From Bacteroidaceae bacterium (lineage in GTDB: Bacteria; Bacteroidota; Bacteroidia; Bacteroidales; Bacteroidaceae), in the NCBI GenBank assembly GCA_017535725.1, contig JAFXTO010000005.1, forward strand, positions 62,001 through 126,000: a stretch of 64,000 nucleotides of DNA, given 5' to 3'. Under the pieces are notes generated by a model. The model ran no database searches. It saw nothing but the letters and a program-made list of their open reading frames with translations, and was not told where the DNA came from. The position numbers and the translations under genes are program-made. Positions 41,319 to 49,460 of the stretch are shown piece by piece; positions within the stretch are counted from its first letter, which is position 1, and each line of letters starts with the position of its first letter.

Positions 41319-44121
41319 GTATAAACTTTATGTCTTCTTCGCTGAGTCGCTTGCCCTGAATGTCACTACTGATGAGGGCGTCGGTCAGGGCTGTCTTTTG
41401 CTCTTGCAACAAGCGAATTTTCTCCTCTATAGTCTCTCGCACGATGAGGGCATAGCTCATAACTTTTGTCATCTGACCGATACGATGGAGGCGGTTGATA
41501 GCCTGTTCCTCTGCCGCCCGGTTCCACCAGGGTTCAAAGATGAAGACGGTATCTGCAGCAGTGAGGTTCAGACCTACGCCCCCTGTCTTCAACGTCATTA
41601 GCAGGACACGGCACGCGCTGTCTTCCTGGAAACGAGTGACCACGGCACGGCGGTCGTGGGTGCTGCCTGTCATAGTGGCAAAATCGATGCCGAGTTCATT
41701 CAGTCGTTCGCCCACTAGTTCAAGACCAGCTATGAAGTTGAAGAATACGACCACCTTGTGCCCTCCCTCCACAGCTTCGGAGAGTGCTTCCAGGAGTCGT
41801 TCCACCTTGGGTGAGGCTATACGTCCGTCTGTCAGGCTCTCGGGAACGGAGGCAATACGGCGCAGTTCGCTAAGAGCCTGGAACATCAACATCTGCGAAC
41901 GCTCCAGACCTTGAGAACTAATGCTGGCGGAAATAGCTTGCTGATAATACTGTCGGCGCTGTTCGTAGAGGCGTGCCTGGTCTTCCTCCATCTCCACGTA
42001 GAGGGTCTGATCCATGCGGTCGGGAAGCTCGGCAAGTACATCACGCTTGAGCCGACGCAGGATAAAGGGGAAGATGCGTCGGCGCAAGCTCTCGGTGACC
42101 TCTGCATCACCGTCGCGCTGGATGGGAAGGGCGTAGCGCTGGTTGAAATCCTGTGCCGACCCGAACATAGCAGGATTGAGGAAGCGGAAGAGGGAGTAGA
42201 GTTCAATGAGGTTGTTCTCAATGGGCGTACCACTGAGAGCCAGTCGGTGGCTGGCCTGAAGAAGACAAACAGCTTGACTGGCCTGCGACTGCATGTTCTT
42301 CACGTTCTGGCTCTCGTCGAGAATGACATAATGGAACGGTCGCTGTCTGAGCTGTTCTATGTCGTTGCGCACCAGGGCGTAGGTGGTCAGCACAAGCTGC
42401 GACCTACAGGCCTCATCGAGGTTACGGGCTGTACCATAATAGATAGTATAGGTCAGCTGAGGAGCAAACTTACGAAGTTCATCCTGCCAGTTGAAGAGCA
42501 GACTGCGAGGCATGACGATAAGCGACGGTGTCTTCTCACGAGGATAGATGCGAGCGAGCATCGCTATGGTCTGCAGGGTCTTACCAAGTCCCATATCATC
42601 AGCCAGGCATCCCCCGAATCCGTTGTCATAGAGATAATTAATCCATTTCAAGCCCTCCCGTTGATAGGGACGCAGGGTGGCTTTCACGCCCGAGATTCTC
42701 AGGCGCTGCTCGGCCAAAGCATTGAAACCTTCGTAGAAAGAGCGGTGATGTTTGAAGGCTTCGCCCTCCAGACGTTCGTCCAAGAGCGCCTCCACTTCGG
42801 GCAGGTCGAAGAAGGATACACGCACTCTCCCACCCTTTTCGGCACGATGAAACAGTCGTTCCAGACGGCGGACATAGCCTTCGTCGATGATGGCTCGATT
42901 GCCATCGGTCAGCTGGATGTAGTGATTCCTCTGATATTGCCTGAGGAATTCCGCCAGCGACAATTGCTCGTTACCCAAACAGACGGAAGCCGTTCCTTCG
43001 AGAAAATCGATGCCCGAACCAAGGCTGAGGCTGAGTCGTGGCTTTAGGGGTACCACTTTGTACTCACGCAAGCGGTCGGTACCCATTAAATGGAAATGGG
43101 CAACAACATCGGGCAAGCCTTTCAGCAGGAAGGGCTGCGCCGTCTCAGGGGGAACAATAAAGTGCCCCTCTGAATCTTGCCAAACCTCGCGAGCGGCAGC
43201 ACGGCTGGGAGCAAAACGGAGGATGATACGGCTGAGATTAGCAGCGGCTGCGTCACGGTCGAGGGGACGAATATGGCGCAGGAACACCAACCGATTATCC
43301 GTCACACGGGCTACCACCGTGGGCGAGAACTGCTCCACGAAGTCCATGTCCATATCAGGAATGCTCTCGGTGAGTCGCAGACAGAGTGCCATGTCCGAAT
43401 CGACTTTCTCGATGACCACGGTGGGAACAGCAGACAACGGCTCGTCCGCCCAGATAAGCTCATAGTTCTCAAGATTCAGCCTTACATTCGTTACATAAGA
43501 ATAGAAGACCGAAAGCCACCGTTCCAGCATATCCATCGGAAAAGGCGTGGTGAAGAACGGGAGGTGTCGGTAGTTGCCGCCCAACGAAGGAACGGGTATG
43601 ATACAATGATTCTGCGTGATGACAAAGCAATCGTTCAATGGCACGAACGATTCAGAATGCCGATTGCCATTCTCCTCCCAGTCCACATGGTACTGAGGAT
43701 GATACTTTTCCTGGGACAACGACAGTGCCAACTGGATATGTGCGTCCACTTCCTGGACGTGAAGTGGTTGCATCTGCTGGTCAACAAGATTCGGACAACG
43801 TAGCAGGGCAAGAAGCAGATAGGGATGTTCATGAAGGCGCACGCCTTCTTCCATCCCCCACGAAATTTGCATCTGTTGCTGTTCACGAATCTGCTCCAAC
43901 ATCCTAAGCACGGTGGCGACATCCCCTGCCTGCCCACTACTGCTGGGATTCACGTTTTTTCCAGACTTGTCCACCACATCTACGAAGACCGTACCCCACT
44001 CCTGAGCATTCTGCCGCAGACAGAAGAAAACATCCGAAGACGGCTCAACACCTGTAAAGGACGAATCAATAGCACGAAGCCCTTGGTTACGGAACAGGGG
44101 CAAGAAATCATTATCAATCAT
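41308..44121 (-). CDS. SNF2/Rad54-like DEAD/DEAH box ATPase
   Basis: A 937-residue SNF2-family ATPase. The N-terminal half is poorly defined (with an insert-like zone PFPMDMLERWLSVFYSYV). RecA-like domain 1 carries DDMGLGKTLQTIAML near residue 510 and DESQ (motif II, in VILDESQNVKN) near 605. Domain 2 carries MTLKTGGVGLNLTAADTVF and FEPWWNRAAEEQAINRLHRIGQ. Motif II is DESQ in place of DEAH. SNF2 enzymes move along double-stranded DNA and remodel proteins on it. It is followed by the 663-residue gene in one operon. The region might be a chromatin-like, repair or defence function; no restriction or phage genes are next to it. Confidence 0.93.
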   Translation of the reverse strand: MIDNDFLPLFRNQGLRAIDSSFTGVEPSSDVFFCLRQNAQEWGTVFVDVVDKSGKNVNPSSSGQAGDVATVLRMLEQIREQQQMQISWGMEEGVRLHEHPYLLLALLRCPNLVDQQMQPLHVQEVDAHIQLALSLSQEKYHPQYHVDWEENGNRHSESFVPLNDCFVITQNHCIIPVPSLGGNYRHLPFFTTPFPMDMLERWLSVFYSYVTNVRLNLENYELIWADEPLSAVPTVVIEKVDSDMALCLRLTESIPDMDMDFVEQFSPTVVARVTDNRLVFLRHIRPLDRDAAAANLSRIILRFAPSRAAAREVWQDSEGHFIVPPETAQPFLLKGLPDVVAHFHLMGTDRLREYKVVPLKPRLSLSLGSGIDFLEGTASVCLGNEQLSLAEFLRQYQRNHYIQLTDGNRAIIDEGYVRRLERLFHRAEKGGRVRVSFFDLPEVEALLDERLEGEAFKHHRSFYEGFNALAEQRLRISGVKATLRPYQREGLKWINYLYDNGFGGCLADDMGLGKTLQTIAMLARIYPREKTPSLIVMPRSLLFNWQDELRKFAPQLTYTIYYGTARNLDEACRSQLVLTTYALVRNDIEQLRQRPFHYVILDESQNVKNMQSQASQAVCLLQASHRLALSGTPIENNLIELYSLFRFLNPAMFGSAQDFNQRYALPIQRDGDAEVTESLRRRIFPFILRRLKRDVLAELPDRMDQTLYVEMEEDQARLYEQRRQYYQQAISASISSQGLERSQMLMFQALSELRRIASVPESLTDGRIASPKVERLLEALSEAVEGGHKVVVFFNFIAGLELVGERLNELGIDFATMTGSTHDRRAVVTRFQEDSACRVLLMTLKTGGVGLNLTAADTVFIFEPWWNRAAEEQAINRLHRIGQMTKVMSYALIVRETIEEKIRLLQEQKTALTDALISSDIQGKRLSEEDIKFILGN

Positions 44122-44177
44122 TTTCTTGAAGAGAAAGTCGGAGGAAAGGAACGATGGAAAGCAGAGGGTGAAAGAGG

Positions 44178-44639
44178 TCAGAGGTCGTGGTGCAAAAGGC
44201 GGTACTGCGCCATTTCCTCATATTTGGTACCCGGGCGGCCGTAATTGGCGTAGGGATAGATACTGATGCCGCCACGGGGAGTAAAGAGGCCGATGACCTC
44301 GATGTACTTGGGATCCATCAGGCGTATGAGGTCCTTCATGATGACGTTCACACAGTCCTCATGGAAGTCGCCATGATTACGGAAACTGAACAGATAGAGT
44401 TTCAAGCTCTTGCTCTCCACCATCCGCTCGCCCGGGAGGTAGTTGATGCGGATTTCGGCAAAGTCGGGTTGTCCCGTGATGGGACAAAGCGAGGTGAATT
44501 CGGGACAGTTGAAGCGCACCCAATAGTCATTATCCGGATGCTTGTTCACAAAGGTCTCCAACACTTCCGGAGCATAATCGCTTTTATATTCCGTCTTCTT
44601 GCCTAAGGCAGTCAGACCTTCTTGTTCTCTTGCTTGCAT
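44178..44639 (-). CDS. queF: NADPH-dependent 7-cyano-7-deazaguanine reductase QueF
   Basis: A 153-residue tunnelling-fold enzyme that reduces preQ0 to preQ1 in queuosine synthesis. The catalytic Cys is in [16 protein letters not shown], with the substrate Glu and the NADPH motif [20 protein letters not shown] (E78-type motif). This is the short, unimodular form. It lies two bases after the macro-like gene. The queuosine transporter gene and queC lie 6 kb away. Confidence 0.96.
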   Translation of the reverse strand: MQAREQEGLTALGKKTEYKSDYAPEVLETFVNKHPDNDYWVRFNCPEFTSLCPITGQPDFAEIRINYLPGERMVESKSLKLYLFSFRNHGDFHEDCVNVIMKDLIRLMDPKYIEVIGLFTPRGGISIYPYANYGRPGTKYEEMAQYRLLHHDL

Positions 44640-44641
44640 AA

Positions 44642-45040
44642 TCAGATGATAATATTTACAAACTCTCTGGGCAGAATCACGTTCTTTACATCGATAGCAT
44701 CCGCGAACAGCGGAGCTATCTCCTCGTCCCTGAAGCCTGCGATGCCGCAGCCAATACGAGTCACGAGGAACTTATACTCGGGATGGTTCTTGGCAAACTC
44801 TATGAACTCATCGACATAGGGCTTGATAGCTTCCACACCACCATGCATGGTCGGAATGGCGTAGCTCCGCCCTTGCAGACCTACTCCCTGTCCCCATATC
44901 GCACCAAAATATTCGTGAGCCACCCATGCAGCTCCACCGCCGTGAGCACCTGCGAGGTTGCTTCCGAACACAAAAATCTCATTATCCTTCAAATCCAGGA
45001 TTCTATTCGGAGTGTATTCCCTGTTATACATAGTCTTCAT
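44642..45040 (-). CDS. Macro-domain-like small protein
   Basis: A 132-residue alpha/beta protein. The start was set at [12 protein letters not shown] (45040); the frame runs upstream into the neighbour's end but there is a -7 box TATCTTTG at 45059-45066. [22 protein letters not shown] resembles the ADP-ribose-binding loop of macro-like (DUF/A1S_2505-type) proteins; [20 protein letters not shown] fits the second loop. It may bind or hydrolyse an ADP-ribose-type ligand. It sits two bases before queF. Confidence 0.8.
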   Translation of the reverse strand: MKTMYNREYTPNRILDLKDNEIFVFGSNLAGAHGGGAAWVAHEYFGAIWGQGVGLQGRSYAIPTMHGGVEAIKPYVDEFIEFAKNHPEYKFLVTRIGCGIAGFRDEEIAPLFADAIDVKNVILPREFVNIII

Positions 45041-45058
45041 ATTTAGGTTTATTCGCTG

Positions 45059-45066
45059 CAAAGATA
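45059..45066 (-). promoter_or_regulatory. -7 box upstream of the macro-like gene
   Basis: Minus strand TATCTTTG, 18 bases before the ATG. It would give macro-like and queF their own transcript. Confidence 0.5.
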
Positions 45067-45084
45067 CGATTTGAGTGCGGGACG

Positions 45085-46377
45085 TCAGGAACGGGAAGCG
45101 AGGTCTTCGAGGATTTTCCAGACGTTCATGAGGCCACGGGGAACGTGGAAGCAGCCCTTCCACTTGCCGCCCTTCAGGGGCAGGAGGACTTCACCCTGAC
45201 GGTTGAGGTAGCCGTACCATTCAGGATATTCGGCATCACGGAAATGGCTCCACGTGTAGTCGTGAACGCGTTGGAACCAATCGAGGCAACGCTGGTCGCC
45301 AGTGAGCTGGTAGCCCTTGATGAGGGAAATGAGGGTTTCGAGGTGCACCCACCACAGCTTCTGGTCGAACTCCAGTTCATGACGGGGCTTACCCAAACGG
45401 TCCATGAAGTAGAAGACGCCACCGAACTCCTTGTCCCAGCCGTATTCCACTTCTTGTAGGCAGATTTCTACGGCCTGCTCGATAAGTTTCGGACGGTTCA
45501 GACGCTTGCCCAAATCCATCACAAACCACATCGCTTCGATGGCGTGACCGGGATTGAGCTTGCGGCCATCGAAGCAGTCAACGAGGTTGCCGTCCTTGCC
45601 CAGCGCCTCGACGATGAGCCCGAGTTCGGGGCGATAGAAGACGTCCATCACTTCGTGCAAGCAGTCGTCAATGGCTTTCTGCAGGAAGGCAGGCTCCAAA
45701 AGGGGCTCGATTTCGAGGGAGACGTTGCATAGAATCATCGGCAGGTCAAAGGTCTTCAGCGAGCGGGCACCAGGGGAGGCCTTGCTCCACTTGCCCTTGG
45801 GGTTGTCGGTCTTGGAGAGGACGATGTCAAAGGTGCGCTTGGCAATGGAGGCGTAGTCGGCAGAGAGTTCTGCGGCGGGAAAACCGCCGCACACCAACGC
45901 AGGATTGGCCTTGGCAGCGGTGGCGAGGGCAATGCTGAGCTGACCGAAGGCGATGACGGCGAAGGTGTAGGAGAAGATGTTGTAGGGCTCCACGAGGGGA
46001 TGACCTTCGCGGTCGAGGGCGAAGTACCAGTTGAGGTTGCCGTCGTGGCCGTACTTCTTCAGGAATTCAGCACCCTGAATGGCGGCATCGAGCCACTCCT
46101 GGCGGGGTTCTACGGTGTTGTAGAGTTTTGCGAACATCCATACTTCGCGGCCTTGAAGCCAGATGAACTTGTCGGTGTCATAGACCGAGCCGTCGCGGTC
46201 GAGGCAGGTGAAATAGCCACCAAACTCGGTGTCTTGGGATTTGTTGAGCCAGAAGGGGACCACGCGGTCCAATAATTCAGATTTATACAGGTCGGCCAAT
46301 TGTCTAAAAGACCCACCCCCCTGCCCCTCCCTGTTATGGAGGGGAGTAGAATGAATTGAGGAATTGTTGTTGTTCAT
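45085..46377 (-). CDS. nanE: AGE-family epimerase, N-acylglucosamine 2-epimerase (NanE-like)
   Basis: A 430-residue (alpha/alpha)6-barrel sugar 2-epimerase. Family blocks: FWLNKSQDTEFGGYFTCLDR, FIWLQGREVWMFAKLYN and LNPGHAIEAMWFVMDLG with the catalytic His. The other nan genes suggest that it makes N-acetylglucosamine from N-acetylmannosamine; cellobiose 2-epimerase is a possible alternative of the same family. The N-terminus (STPLHNREGQGGGS) is encoded by a palindromic element. An insertion LVCGGFPAAE, encoded by a 21-nt hairpin, lies at about residue 160. No start codon lies between the element and the conserved FRQLADLYKSEL. Confidence 0.88.
   Translation of the reverse strand: MNNNNSSIHSTPLHNREGQGGGSFRQLADLYKSELLDRVVPFWLNKSQDTEFGGYFTCLDRDGSVYDTDKFIWLQGREVWMFAKLYNTVEPRQEWLDAAIQGAEFLKKYGHDGNLNWYFALDREGHPLVEPYNIFSYTFAVIAFGQLSIALATAAKANPALVCGGFPAAELSADYASIAKRTFDIVLSKTDNPKGKWSKASPGARSLKTFDLPMILCNVSLEIEPLLEPAFLQKAIDDCLHEVMDVFYRPELGLIVEALGKDGNLVDCFDGRKLNPGHAIEAMWFVMDLGKRLNRPKLIEQAVEICLQEVEYGWDKEFGGVFYFMDRLGKPRHELEFDQKLWWVHLETLISLIKGYQLTGDQRCLDWFQRVHDYTWSHFRDAEYPEWYGYLNRQGEVLLPLKGGKWKGCFHVPRGLMNVWKILEDLASRS
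45871..45891 (-). repeat. 21-nt in-frame hairpin inside the epimerase gene
   Basis: TGCGGCGG and CCGCCGCA pair at all eight positions around loop TTTTC; read CGGFPAA, preceded by GTTGGTG as in rimO and the ygiQ-like gene. Confidence 0.75.
46308..46352 (-). repeat. GC-rich palindromic element in the epimerase N-terminus
   Basis: Minus strand: CATTCTACTCCCCTCC, TAAC, AGGGAGGGGC, ending GGGGTGGGTCTT. Inside the translated start of the epimerase gene. Confidence 0.8.
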
Positions 46378-46421
46378 TATGATGTAATGATGATTTAATG
46401 AGTTTACTATCCTTGAACGGT

Positions 46422-46467
46422 GACCACCCCCTCCCTCACAGGGAGGGTGAGGGGTGGGTCTATAATG
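46422..46467 (-). repeat. GC-rich palindromic element at the SSS stop
   Basis: Minus strand: follows the stop codon TAG directly with ACCCACCCCTCACCCTCC and a palindrome around TGTG. It mirrors the copy at 46308-46352; the pair spans about 160 bp. Confidence 0.8.
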
Positions 46468-48427
46468 TCTTCCACGTCAGCCCCTTCTGTTCCTCTCTCT
46501 GAGGCATAAAGATGCTGAGGAGGAGGGCGACGAGGACGCTGACGAGCATCGAGACGAAGCCGAAGAGGAGGAAGTTGGCCTGCGTGCAGAAGTTCATGTA
46601 GAAGACGGTGGCGGTGCCACAGAGGAAACCGATGAGAGCGGCACGGGAACCAATTCGCGGGAAGAAGATGCCCATGAGGAACAGACCGCCGATGGCGCCG
46701 CTGAGGAGGCCGAGGATGGTGTTGAAGTAGTCGAGGAGCGACTGGATGTCAACGGTTGCCATCAGCCAGGCTATCGCCATTCCAAGGAGACCGGCACAGA
46801 TGCCCGCGATGCGTGCTGTGCGGACATCACTATCCGACGCTGACGCGGCGGACACAGTGGCCTTCACGGTGGCTTTCCTCATCTTCGACCACAAATCCAC
46901 CGTAAACGCCGTAGATATACTGTTGATATTGGAGGCGATGGTGGACATCGTGGCGGCAAAGACAGCGGCGATGAGGAGTCCGGCGAGGCCGGCGGGCAGT
47001 TGGCTCATCATGAAGAAGGGGAAGATGGCGTCACCTTTGGCCATCGTGATGTCGAGCTCGGCGGGGTGCGTCTTGAAGAAGGTATAGAGGCCGGTACCGA
47101 TGGTGAAGAAGGCAATAGTGACAACGACGGACATGAGGCCGTTGGTGATGATTCCGCGTGCTGCGCTCTTCTCATCGGAGGTGGTGAGATAGCGTTGGAT
47201 GACGGTCTGGTCGCTGGTGTAGGAAATCAAGTTGTTAGCCAGTCCACCGAGAATGACCACCCACCAGGTGGCGTTGACGAAGTCGAAAGGATTCTCCGCG
47301 TTGAAGAGGAAGAGCCGGAACTTGTCGTGGTCGGTGGCTATCTGCCAGAAGTCTGAGGCGCCGTGCTCGCCCGTATTTATAATAAGGTACACAGCTGCAA
47401 GGATGGCTCCGCCCACGAGGATGATGCCCTGAATGACATCGCCCCAGACAACAGCCTCCACGCCGCCCATCGTGCAATACAAGATGGTGATGAGTGCCAT
47501 AAGGGCGATGCAGACGTAGATGTTGATACCTGTGACGGCAGTCATCGCCAACGAAGGCAGGAAGAGCACGAGGGCGGTGCGAGCCACCATGAAGACGATG
47601 AACAAGATGCTGGCCATGAGGCGCGTAGCCGCGTTGAAGCGACGTTCCAGGTACTCGTAGGCGGTGGTGACATTCAGGCGCCGGAAGAAGGGAAGGTAAT
47701 ACTTGATGACGGGGAACGAGACCAACAGAATGCAGATCTGCATGGGATAGTACGTCCAGTCGGTGGCGTAGGCCTTCGCGGGGATGCTCATGTAAGTGAT
47801 GGCGCTGAGCATCGTGGCAAAGATGCTGATACCTGCCGCCCACCAAGGGATGCGTCCTCCGCCCTTGAAGAAGTCGTCGCTGGAATTGGAGGCACGCTTC
47901 ATGAAGTAGTAGCCGAGATAGACCATTCCCAAGAGATAGAGGATGAGTACAGTCCAGTTCAGCCAGCCAAAATGGGCGGTGTAAGCGATATCCACGCGGG
48001 TGACATCGGAGCTGCGGACACCGGGCTTCTCCTCGCCGCCGATGACGAGGGTGCTGAGGGAGGCGGAGCCCGAAGCTGACGCGACGGGAACCACAGCCGC
48101 TCCAGCACGGGCTATAAGGGGCGAATCGAAGACCTCTGCCCACGAGTCGGTGACGGTATGATAAACGAGGATGCTGCGGCGGAACTGATACCAAGAGGGC
48201 TCCTGAGTCATGTAGTAGTAGACTTCCTCGCGCAGTTGGGCGAGGCGGTCGGCGGTCTGGATGGTGGTGTCGGAGAGCTGGTACGAACGGTCAAGGGCCT
48301 GCTCGAAGATGCGTTTGTTGACGCCGCCGAAGCAGAGGATATGGGCTGCACCGGAAGGGATGGCGGAGGAACCAACGAGGGCAAGACCCCCTCCCCGCTC
48401 CCCCCCAAGGGGGAGAGTAGAATCCAC
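46460..48427 (-). CDS. Sialic-acid SSS transporter fused to half a Kelch mutarotase
   Basis: A 655-residue protein from GTG at 48427. Residues 1-170 are the C-terminal part of a cyclically permuted mutarotase propeller (ILCFGGVNKRIFEQALDRSY, WYQFRRSILVYHTVTDSWAE). Residues about 175-655 are a full SSS transporter (YLGYYFMKRASNSSDDFFKG, TMLSAITYMSIPAKAYATDW, AAVFAATMSTIASNINSIST). The upstream gene holds the first part of the propeller in the same frame, separated only by one TGA. The start GTG follows AAGGAACA. Uptake of sialic acid by Na+ symport is inferred from the neighbours. Confidence 0.85.
   Translation of the reverse strand: MDSTLPLGGERGGGLALVGSSAIPSGAAHILCFGGVNKRIFEQALDRSYQLSDTTIQTADRLAQLREEVYYYMTQEPSWYQFRRSILVYHTVTDSWAEVFDSPLIARAGAAVVPVASASGSASLSTLVIGGEEKPGVRSSDVTRVDIAYTAHFGWLNWTVLILYLLGMVYLGYYFMKRASNSSDDFFKGGGRIPWWAAGISIFATMLSAITYMSIPAKAYATDWTYYPMQICILLVSFPVIKYYLPFFRRLNVTTAYEYLERRFNAATRLMASILFIVFMVARTALVLFLPSLAMTAVTGINIYVCIALMALITILYCTMGGVEAVVWGDVIQGIILVGGAILAAVYLIINTGEHGASDFWQIATDHDKFRLFLFNAENPFDFVNATWWVVILGGLANNLISYTSDQTVIQRYLTTSDEKSAARGIITNGLMSVVVTIAFFTIGTGLYTFFKTHPAELDITMAKGDAIFPFFMMSQLPAGLAGLLIAAVFAATMSTIASNINSISTAFTVDLWSKMRKATVKATVSAASASDSDVRTARIAGICAGLLGMAIAWLMATVDIQSLLDYFNTILGLLSGAIGGLFLMGIFFPRIGSRAALIGFLCGTATVFYMNFCTQANFLLFGFVSMLVSVLVALLLSIFMPQREEQKGLTWKTL
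48384..48425 (-). repeat. GC-rich palindromic element at the SSS start
   Basis: Minus strand: GATTCTACTCTCCCCC, TTGGGGGG, ending GGGGGTCTT. Translated as DSTLPLGGERGGGLA. Confidence 0.8.
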
Positions 48428-48448
48428 TGTTCCTTGATTATTTTCATC

Positions 48449-49360
48449 TCATGAAGGTAAAGACACTCCCCCCGTTATCCCTGCGAGGGAGGGAGCGGTT
48501 TGTATTAGGGAGGTAGCAAACCAGTTGCCCTTTCTCGGATCATAGTAGACACCGTTGGCAACGGCCTTGCGGTAGCGGGGGTCGTAGCCTCCGAGGAGGT
48601 AGAAGTTGGAACCGATGGCACCTTTCTGGACGACGGCAGCGGACTGCACGCGGGCTGGACCGGGCATATCTGGAAGTTCTTCCCAAGCAGCACCCGTCTG
48701 CGTGTCAAACCACGAGGCAGGCAGCGGCCATTTCAAGCGGTAGGCCTTGTGGTTGGACGAACCGTTGTGCTGACCTCCAGCGACGTAGATGAAGCCGTCG
48801 CCGTAGGCTGCTGCAAAGTTGTCGAGGGAGACAGGCAGCGGAGGCAGCGCACTACTAACCACTGCTCCCGACGCGTCAAGAGTCAGCAGAACGGCAAAGT
48901 CCTCACTCTTCTTGCCGTCAGAAGTGCCGCCGAGGCAGACAACGCCTTCAGGGGTGGAGACGCTGGCTCCATAAGCGAGCGCACAAGGTAGTGAGCCAAC
49001 CCGCTGCCAACCCCCATCACGACCTCCCTGAGTGGAAGAGCTGGTTGCAGCAGCGGTGAGAGGGAGGGCATAAATCTCGGTGTAGAACACCTTCTGACCA
49101 CCCTCTGCAGCAGGAACTCCGGGGAAGTTACAGCCGCCAGCCACGAGGATGCGGTCACCAACAACACCCGCAAAAGCTCCGCTTACGCCTTGACCTCCAA
49201 AAGCCGAAAGAGCTGGAACAGGCGTAAAGGTGGCGGTGTTGAAGCGATGGGAAGACCCACCCCCAGGAGACTCACCCCCCAAAGACTCTCCCCCCGCCCT
49301 CCCTATCAGGGAGGGAGCGGTTAGTACTAGCGCTAATAATATTTTATATATCGTTCTCAT
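48449..49360 (-). CDS. nanM: Kelch/NanM-like mutarotase, N-terminal part (interrupted)
   Basis: A 303-residue N-terminal portion of a cyclically permuted sialate mutarotase (YjhT/NanM family). The signal peptide (MRTIYKILLALVLTAPSL) runs into a Gly-rich stretch (GGESLGGESPGGGS) derived from a palindromic element. Kelch strands follow: VLVAGGCNFP-type ILVAGGCNFPGVPAAEGGQK, VCLGGTSDGKKSEDF, FIYVAGGQHNGSSNHKAY and NFYLLGGYDPRYRKAVANGV. The frame stops at TGA 48449-48451 and continues without shift into the next gene. The full propeller would need both parts, so this is either a recent nonsense mutation, a sequencing error, or a functional split. Confidence 0.8.
   Translation of the reverse strand: MRTIYKILLALVLTAPSLIGRAGGESLGGESPGGGSSHRFNTATFTPVPALSAFGGQGVSGAFAGVVGDRILVAGGCNFPGVPAAEGGQKVFYTEIYALPLTAAATSSSTQGGRDGGWQRVGSLPCALAYGASVSTPEGVVCLGGTSDGKKSEDFAVLLTLDASGAVVSSALPPLPVSLDNFAAAYGDGFIYVAGGQHNGSSNHKAYRLKWPLPASWFDTQTGAAWEELPDMPGPARVQSAAVVQKGAIGSNFYLLGGYDPRYRKAVANGVYYDPRKGNWFATSLIQTAPSLAGITGGVSLPS
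48461..48508 (-). repeat. GC-rich palindromic element at the Kelch end
   Basis: Plus strand: AGACACTCCCCCCGTTATCC, then TGCGAGGGAGGGAGCGGTT. Aligns well with 49270-49330; translated at the C-terminus of the Kelch part. Confidence 0.8.
49253..49330 (-). repeat. GC-rich palindromic element at the Kelch start
   Basis: Plus strand: three short runs AGACYCWCCCC, then GCCCTCCCTATCAGGGAGGG and AGCGGTTAGTACTAG. It encodes the Gly-rich stretch after the signal peptide. Confidence 0.85.
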
Positions 49361-49383
49361 TGTGTATGAAGATATCTATTTTT

Positions 49384-49460
49384 GTTCGGTATTCGCCCCC
49401 TCCCTAACCAGGGTTCGGTATCCACGCCCTCCCTAAAAGGGAGGGCGGGGGGAGAGTCTT
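49384..49460 (-). repeat. GC-rich palindromic element after nanA stop, with partial second copy
   Basis: Full copy 49412-49460 (GTTCGGTATCCACGCC ... GGGGGGAGAGTCTT) next to the nanA stop; a partial copy 49384-49411 repeats GTTCGGTATTCGCCCCC. Aligns end to end with 19787-19837. Confidence 0.85.

Noticed and set aside
44178..44639. A second preQ1 riboswitch before queF
   Set aside because: There are only two bases between queF and the preceding gene, and no aptamer-like sequence was seen upstream of that gene.
48208..48447. 79-codon frame starting with ATG at 48447 in the Kelch-SSS gap
   Set aside because: It is out of frame with both the Kelch and SSS parts, Pro/Ser-rich and without a domain.
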